Below are positions 57,850 to 64,000 of a stretch of DNA of 64,000 nucleotides, piece after piece. Within the stretch, counting starts at the first letter, position 1. Each line of letters starts with the position of its first letter. A program made the translations under genes and the position numbers. This DNA comes from Dipteris shenzhenensis. Taxonomy: Eukaryota; Polypodiophyta; Polypodiopsida; Gleicheniales. The notes under the pieces are model-generated. The model was not told where the DNA came from. It did not search any database and saw only the letters and a list, made by a program, of their open reading frames with translations. The stretch lies in assembly GCA_047967505.1 (NCBI GenBank), contig CM106540.1. The stretch is one strand, 5' to 3'.

Positions 57850-59084
57850 AAAGACTCCTTTCCTTCATATTACATCTCAAGGACTCCTTGTTGAGCTCCT
57901 TAATTGTAGGCTCGGCCCTCCTTGCTCCTTTCCAGAATGGGGTTGGTTCCTTCCTTCCTACAGGGACCCAGCCCCTCCCTTCATGCCGCTTCCTCTTTCC
58001 TTGATTAGAGCTCCCTGGTTGTAGGCTCAGCCCTTCTTGCTCCTTTCTTGAAGCCTGGCTAGTTCCTCCCTTTAGGCTCCTTTTCCATTTGAGCTCCTTG
58101 TCTTTTGTATCTTTGCCCAAATGGCAAATTGAGCTGTAGTATCTAATTTTCTCATCGTATAGATAGCTGTAGCAGGCAAGCACATTTGATCTGTTGTCCA
58201 TGACCTGGGCAATGGAAAATGGCATTCTCTACAGCTAGATTTTGTATCACAAACACCCCAAAGCAAAAAATGTGCACAAGGTGGTAGCATGCAGGCCATC
58301 GGATATAGTAGTCATCTATGATGGAGGTATGGCAGACCATGCATTTTGGACCCTACTACATAACAGGATAGGCATCTGATTTAACCATTGCAGCAGCTGT
58401 GAATACCATAGTATTGCTCTGTACATGATGAAGTTGCTTCTTGATTCCTTCCTCCCTCATCCTAAGGTTGCAGATGTTCTCCTTCATCTCCTCCAATTTC
58501 TGCTCACTCTATGTAACATCTTCATCTGAATCCCTCAGCATCTATTGAAGCTGCTTAAAATGCTCAAAAACATCTTCATGAGCCGTTTCCAAGACTTCCA
58601 CTCTAGTTTGGAAATCTCTTGGGACGACAGAAAACTTTTCATAATTGTCAAAAGCCACGGCAAGCTCGTGCAGCCCTATCGTAATCTTCTTGCAAGGTCT
58701 TGTAGCTTACTCTCTTTGGACTTCCAACAGTGTTTTTTTTTTTACATCTCGTCGTGGCTACTGCAAATTGCTCCACCGTTGGTGGCTGCTACAACTGGCT
58801 CCACCGTGGTGCTCTTTGCATCCTTCCTGGCTTGGAGAGATGCCTCGTTGTCTTCTCCACCCCGGTTGCTCTTTGTCCCATCCTTCCTCACCTACAAACT
58901 CTCTCGCAGTTACTGCATCACCTTTCTGGTTTTTGCATTCTCCCATTTCAGCTCCTCCATCATCTAGTCTTTTTCAATGTTCAATACGTTCTGCATGTTG
59001 CAGAGCCATTTGTAAAGACCCTCCTTTTTGGCTCTCTGATCTTCAAGATCCTTTCGCATCTTTTCTAGCTCTTTGTCCGCCATG
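57850..59084 (-). pseudogene. Coiled-coil plus RING-like pseudogene
   Basis: From an ATG near 59084 the minus strand reads MADKELEKMRKDLEDQRAKK and LCNMQNVLNIEKD, then a stop and EELKWENAKTRKVM. Past a T-run (58732-58742) it continues LHELAVAFDNYEKFSVVPRD, RVEVLETAHEDVFEHFKQLQ and EQKLEEMKENICNLRMREEG, long heptad-like helices. It ends near 58330 with CMVCHTSIIDDYYIRWPACY, HLVHIFCF and later FHCPGHG, whose Cys/His spacing suggests a degenerate RING or related zinc fold. A basic tail follows to 57848. At least five in-frame stops. The family is not identified; coiled-coil/RING proteins are often E3 ubiquitin ligases, but that is inference. Confidence 0.5.
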
Positions 59085-59310
59085 TCCCCATCATTTCTCA
59101 CTTCTTCGAGCCTACTACCGCTTCAGCAACAGGTTTTCTTTTGGCGAGTTCGTTTGGGAGTGTTTCCATCTAGACAGCTATTGGCTCATCGACACATTGC
59201 TCCTGCACTTTGTCACAGATGTTCTGCTTCTTCAGAGACTGTGCCTCACTTGTTTTGGCATTGTCCGTGCTCTCGTGAGTTTTTTGATCTGCTTCGACAA
59301 CGCCTGTGAG
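59073..59310 (+). pseudogene. LINE reverse-transcriptase zinc-binding (zf-RVT) fragment
   Basis: Translation VFFWRVRLGVFPSRQLLAHR, then CHRCSASSETVPHLFWHCPC and SREFF. This matches the zf-RVT motif at the C-terminus of plant LINE ORF2 (FLWR...LPTRxxLxxR, CxxC, ETxxHLFxxC). It is followed by decayed sequence to about 59490. Only this piece of the LINE is present. Confidence 0.78.
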
Positions 59311-59499
59311 CGAGATTCCCATCTGTTCTATTTGGGAAGTTCTTCTGGCTATTTGGGTTTCATCCATCCAGACCGAAGTTTCATTAGGTATTACGAGGAC
59401 CATGAGAAAAATGCAACAATTCTTAATCCGAGAAGGAAGATCACTCTGCCAAGTGTTACTGAGGTGCTGAAGTGCCAAATGCCAAAAGACTGAGTTGCG

Positions 59500-61676
59500 G
59501 TCAGATGTATGAGTGTGTACACTGATGACAGAACTGCATGGACTGATGCCGGTGGGAACTAATTGGGTAATGCGGCAATGGCTTACTTGTCTTGATGGAG
59601 TTGGATCTCCTCTATGGCGGTGCTACTCTACAGCTAGACTACACGTCGAATCACAAATGCAGCAAATGAATTTTATCTTCATTCATTTTTTGTGTTGGGT
59701 ATGCTGCAAAGGATCAGGAGGTGGTTCCGATGATGAGGTTTAAATGATTCTGGCTTGTTAAAATGTCAAATGTGAAATCTGAGGTGCTCAGCGCGTAGAG
59801 CGCAAGCTGGCAATCATTCTTCCTTTTACATCTCTACAAAATTCCCTCTGGATCAAAAGATATGGCTCGCGGAAGGATTGGCCAAATTTTGATCCCAAGA
59901 AGGCCCAAAAATGATTATGTGGCCTGTGGTGAGGTGGTAGGCTAAGGTCACATGCAGAAATGCATTGTGCTTGTGTAAAGGCAAGTGTGCCTTGCTGGCA
60001 CTGTGACACATGTCATTACTGACTGGGCAAAATGCTCATGTGGCACATGACATGGTTGAGCCATGTGTCATGATGATGTGGCATTGGATTGGGGCTACTA
60101 ATGTGGTAGATGATGGTGACATGGCACATTGACTGTGTAAGCTGATGTGGCAATCCATGTGGCACTTTTGACTGTGCAAGAGATAGGCCTACATGGCAAA
60201 CACGACTGCCACATGGCAGGTGACTTGGAGATGCATGTGGTGCCACATTACCAATGCGTAGTGGTGCCTTGTGGTAGGCATTTGAGCCAAGGAGTGGAGA
60301 TACAATAAGTGCCACATGTCGAGATAAGGCAAGGCCACCTGTCATCCCATGAGGAGATTAGTCTTGAACGAAATTAGAATATTCCAACCTTGATTCTCCA
60401 GTTGTGGAGATGCTAGAAATCTGCGAGACTCTGTCGTCGCATGAGGAGAGGTCTACTCATCGTGCAGATGGCTATAGGGAGACGCCTGTGAGCTGTTGTT
60501 GGTGGCGGCTATGGATGAAGCCGTGTAGAGTTGTGGCTCTAGTGAAGTGCGGCTCATTTACTGCAAGGTTGCTTTGTGAGGAGGCGCTCATCGTCGTTGA
60601 GGCAGCAACCATTGCTAGAGGTGATGGAGTCGTTCATAGAAGGAGGCATTGCTGTTGACTCTGTGGAGGTGTGCATTGAGCGAGAACAAGTCACAGCACC
60701 TTTCTTGTCGAAGGAGGCTCTGAAGGCGGGGTTGCTGGAGACATTGGACACACTTGTAGGCTATCGCGGAGAGTAGCCATCAAGGGTCATTTTGTTGGAG
60801 GCACATAGTCCCAAGGTTGTATAGGCATCGAGATCATTGATGGTGGACAGCACAAACAGAGGTAGTTAACGAGTCGGGGTTGTGAGTGCTTGGCTGGGTG
60901 ATGCTTGGCTGGGTGATGGACGTCAACGAAGGTTTGGTCATTTGCAGCTCCGTGAGGTAGCCCGTCCATGGAGTGTAGGAGCAGCTTGAGTTAGCCATTG
61001 TGGAGGCAGCTGGATGGAGCACTTTGGCCCTACTATAACTGGGGCTAGAACGTTGGAGATAGTCGTTTGCTGCAGGAGTCGATTGTCAAAGAGAGCAAGC
61101 AGACGTTACTTTGATGGAGTTTCTCGTATATGAAGACCCCTTTGTGTGGAGTCGTTCAGACCTGTAGAGAGGTCGTTGATGGAGGTCGAGCTTTGTGTTG
61201 GCAAGCAACTTTAGCTGCTCCTCCATGCAAAGAAACGCTAGTAGCTGAGCCACAATATTGCCATGAAATACATAGATAGGAGATCGACTTTGAGATTTCT
61301 TTAAAAGAAGTAGCACATGGCTCTCTCAGAGCAGAGTTTGTTGTAGAAGCTCTATTGAAATACAAGGAAATCCCTACCGTCTCTCTCTCCCTCTTGTAAT
61401 GGCAGCAAACAATGAAGTCTCTCAATGAACATAATGAATGGAGGAAAACTGAACCGAGCATAACTGAAGCTCTACAAGAAGATGGACGAGAGCTCTACAA
61501 GAAGAGGTAGAGATGGAATGGAGATGCCTCAAGGAGAGGGCTTGTGCCTTGATGAAAGCAAGGGCTTGTGTGCCTTGACGAAAGCAAGGTCTTTCACTCT
61601 CTCTGATGAAAATCTATCTCAATGGAAGATGCCTCGCAGATGGGCTTGACACTCATAAAGGAAGTGGAGCACCATC
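59500..61676. other. No reliable gene; ATGTGGCA-rich stretch and element leader
   Basis: Between 60030 and 60260 the motif ATGTGGCA or CATGGCA occurs about ten times in both orientations. From about 60400 to 61676 the sequence lies just downstream (minus strand) of a primer-binding site, so part is probably the leader of the family D element. GCTTGTGTGCCTTGACGAAAGCAAG-like units repeat at 61535-61590. Confidence 0.4.
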
Positions 61677-61689
61677 GGCTCTGATACCA
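61677..61689 (-). promoter_or_regulatory. Primer-binding site of LTR family D
   Basis: Minus-strand TGGTATCAGAGCC directly after an LTR end ...CGCTATCA. Confidence 0.88.
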
Positions 61690-61985
61690 TGATAGCGAAA
61701 GTGAGAGAGGGAGAGAGAGAGAGGAGTGCACACGATATAGCTACATGTACACTAAGTGTATTGACAATGAGCATGAAGATATACATGTGAACCCCTTAGG
61801 GTTAGGGTTAGGGTTAGGGTTTTCCCCTATGCCCTATGTGGATAGTGCAATTTACACTATCTTTAACAAAATTGGGTCACAACTTTTGCAAAATCATATA
61901 ACACAGCCACATTTGCCTAAGCTTGGATTGAGTCACACTACATATCTTTTCTTTTCTAGGGGCCACTCCCATAATTTTTGAGTCC
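61690..61985 (-). repeat. 5' LTR of family D (outer limit uncertain)
   Basis: The LTR end (TGATAGCGAAAGTGAGAGAG on the + strand) is fixed by the primer site. The outer start is not: no second copy exists in the window. It contains a GA-rich tract and four TTAGGG units. No gag or pol follows, so this is a remnant. Confidence 0.6.
61795..61823 (+). repeat. Four TTAGGG units
   Basis: CTTAGGGTTAGGGTTAGGG followed by TTAGGGTTTT. TTAGGG is the vertebrate-type telomere unit; the common plant unit is TTTAGGG. It lies inside an LTR. Confidence 0.9.
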
Positions 61986-63180
61986 ACAATCTTGGCCCCT
62001 TTTAGTATAATGTATCATGGAGCAATTTGCTTCTGACATATAACCATATTTGGTCAAGAACAGAATTCTCTCCATAACCACAAAAACTACTTTTTCCTCA
62101 CCTCAAGATGTTTATGGAATACCAACACCATTATCTGAGTATTACATTTAAATTCTATTTGAATTGGGGCATCTAGTAACAACATCAATTTGAATACTGT
62201 GGAAACTATTTCTCATGTTAATAAACTCTCAAGGCGGCCAAATATCTCCGTGATTCTGAAGGCATGCAAATCGGTTATCCTGCCTACAAATTCACTTTCA
62301 CTCCCACAAGTCAAAATTATTATACCCTTCTAGATCTAACTTTTGGATCCAGGCCTGATTATGAATGTCCTGTCCATCCAAAGGGAATCAAAGTCAACAA
62401 ATAAGGACAAGTTGGTTGTTGCATATTGGCTTACCCATTTAGCTTGTTGTAGGGCCAAATATGCTACATCATCTAGAATTTTCTACACCTTGGAACACAA
62501 ATTGTGGGTGGCTACAAAAGAAACCTTTTGTTTTCCCATAGAGTCTGACAAAGTGTGAGAGTCTATGTTTAGATAGCAGAGGTCACGCTTGTGGTATCAC
62601 CCATCTCTTGGTTGCCAAAGGCATTCACAACACGGAGAGAACCTTGCATGGTGAGCATAGAGAAGATGAAAGTGGCCTCTCACACATGCTTGGATAGCTC
62701 AAGGAAAAGAGTGTTTAGAAATAAATCAACAATGCAAGCTCATGCAACTTAAAACACCTTATCAAGCACTTCCACTCATCTGAACTGTCAGTTGGTTAAA
62801 TACAGGGAGCTGCCATCACCATATATATTCCAAATACTGGGAGTAGCTAAGGGTGGTGGTCTTCTCTGAAGATAGTGAGGCAGCTTGTCATGCTCATCAG
62901 AGATAAAACACCAATGCTTGTGCTTTGTGTTGTTAGCATTTAACCTTGTGTGTTCAAGATTGTAGGCCCAGGGATCTAAAAATCAAGTCTTCTTTTTTAT
63001 GTCCCACCATGATGCAAACTGCATGTGCCCTTATTTGGAGCCAAGGCTCATGCCTAGTTTTGCATCCCCTAGAAGTAAAGCTTTCCAATTAATGGCTCTC
63101 CACACTCTATTTGCATGAGCTTTCAAACTCTTCTGGCATGAGGACAAGCTACAAATAGGAAGGACATCTTCTCTGGAGCA
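61986..63180. other. No recognisable gene
   Basis: Frames are short. Minus-strand text such as MLTMQGSLRVVNAFGNQEMG near 62650 is protein-like but unassigned. Confidence 0.35.
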
Positions 63181-63182
63181 TA

Positions 63183-63640
63183 CTATTTATCCCATAGTTT
63201 GTCAAATCTTGCATACCACTTAACCCATAGTTTGTCAAATCTTGCATACCATTTATCTCTATCCTTCAGATTCCATTTAGCATTAAGGTTTCTAAAAAAG
63301 ATCATCCATATCCAACTAAATTCTTTATGTAAGATTAGCATAGAACCACCCTTCACATTTGACATCTCCTTGCCATAGTTCCAACCTACTCAAGATAAGG
63401 CCCTGGATTTGATTGGATAGAGAAACTCCCTTCTGATCTCATGCCATGTCTTCCATCTGAAAAGTTCTTGAAATTTGTTGAAACCTCAAAAGCTCCCCAC
63501 ATGGATTGCCACAATGAGCTCCCTTTGGCTTCATGAGTAAAGACAACTGAAACTAAGGGGTAGTTCTTCCACTTGGGAGCCCTTCTAATGTGTTTCATAT
63601 TTCTCCAGGTGAGATTTAGCTACCTCCCCACAAAAAGGAT
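63183..63640 (-). pseudogene. Unidentified coding relic with a 33-bp duplication
   Basis: Minus-strand stretches 63598-63386 (MKHIRRAPKWKNYPLVSVVF, EAKGSSLWQSMWGAFEVSTN, DGRHGMRSEGSFSIQSNPGP) and 63365-63183 (SWIWMIFFRNLNAKWNLKDR, KWYARFDKLW twice) form one decayed protein. The KWYARFDKLW doubling comes from a 33-bp tandem duplication at about 63190-63255. The style is reminiscent of a plant LINE ORF2 C-terminus, but I cannot assign it. Confidence 0.35.
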
Positions 63641-63651
63641 TTTCAAGAGAG

Positions 63652-63855
63652 ATGAAAAAGCCCTTCTACACAGAACCCTTCTACCAGAGCCACGATGTTG
63701 CTGCTTCCCCATCTCAGTCTTTTTCTCATGCTTCTGATGAGATGTCTATTGATCCTGTTCAGGGTGTTCCTACTACTGCTACTACCTCTGCTCAAAGAGC
63801 AAGTCTCAATGAAGTCATGTCCAAGGACAGCAAAGCTCTATTGGATAAACTCTGA
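63652..63855 (+). CDS. Short hypothetical frame
   Basis: 67 codons, MKKPFYTEPFYQSHDVAASP and onward, Ser/Ala-rich, ending ALLDKL. A second frame overlaps it to 63994. No known domain; it could be part of a longer unit running past the window edge. Confidence 0.15.
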   Translation: MKKPFYTEPFYQSHDVAASPSQSFSHASDEMSIDPVQGVPTTATTSAQRASLNEVMSKDSKALLDKL

Positions 63856-64000
63856 TGATGTACAAAGGTTACTCAAAGATAATATAATATCTCCTTTTCT
63901 GACCAAAAAACAAAAATGTATTCCAAATACTATATTGACCAAAATTTCCTTCTGTGGATTCTCCGATGAATTCATCAGCCTCGCAGACCAATAAACGGCT

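Noticed and set aside
58645-59493. 282-codon + strand frame
   Set aside because: Mostly antisense to the coiled-coil/RING pseudogene. The real LINE zinc-binding motif on this strand lies in a different frame (59073-59310).

Overview
The window looks like nuclear DNA of a vascular plant with a large, repeat-rich genome. LTR retrotransposons primed by initiator-Met tRNA (TGGTATCAGAGC), a CACTA fragment, MITE hairpins and a 182-bp satellite dominate. The one apparently intact host gene (about 26.0-26.8 kb) encodes a secreted cysteine-rich peptide of the EPF/EPFL class, closest to STOMAGEN/EPFL9, which regulates stomatal patterning. A fern, lycophyte or gymnosperm would fit this gene-poor landscape, but the species cannot be fixed from sequence alone.

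Layout. 1-668: end of a Ty1/copia element (family A, + strand). 769-14487: a copia-type LTR element (family B) bounded by a perfect GGAAG duplication. Its gag-pol is replaced by cargo: a spliced-looking minus-strand gene fragment, a 6.7-kb satellite array built of trimers, and a decayed DUF7869-like transposase gene, one exon of which is duplicated in inverted orientation beside the array. 14.5-17.3 kb: a decayed Ty3/gypsy fragment (protease and RT, - strand) holding a hairpin MITE. 17.3-18.7 kb: microsatellites and a G-rich block. 18.8-19.96 kb: a histone H3-like pseudogene with a very long Ser/Pro-rich tail. 20.1-20.4 kb: a near-perfect hairpin. 20.6-24.9 kb: unrecognised decayed coding stretches. 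25.5-27.0 kb: the EPFL gene with a TATA-like box and a poly(A) signal.

28.9-31.8 kb: a 5'-truncated family B copia element (integrase, RT, RNase H, LTR). 32.0-37.3 kb: a foldback-like structure with 1.4-1.6 kb purine/pyrimidine-rich inverted arms around a diverged array of the same 182-bp satellite and degenerate telomere-like repeats. 39.7-40.5 kb: a second member of the MITE family. 42.2-42.6 kb: CACTA TNP2 fragment. 44.6-49.1 kb: second family A copia element (- strand). 49.48-55.42 kb: a complete family C copia element (- strand) whose polyprotein is inactivated by seven stops, six of them TAG. 55.4-64 kb: minisatellites, a coiled-coil/RING-like pseudogene, a LINE zinc-binding fragment, a lone LTR with primer site (family D) and unassigned sequence.

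Apart from the EPFL gene, almost every coding stretch is a transposable-element remnant or pseudogene. The points most worth following are the EPFL gene, the H3-like pseudogene with the long tail, the satellite-carrying LTR element, and the reuse of one satellite family inside two unrelated repeat structures.
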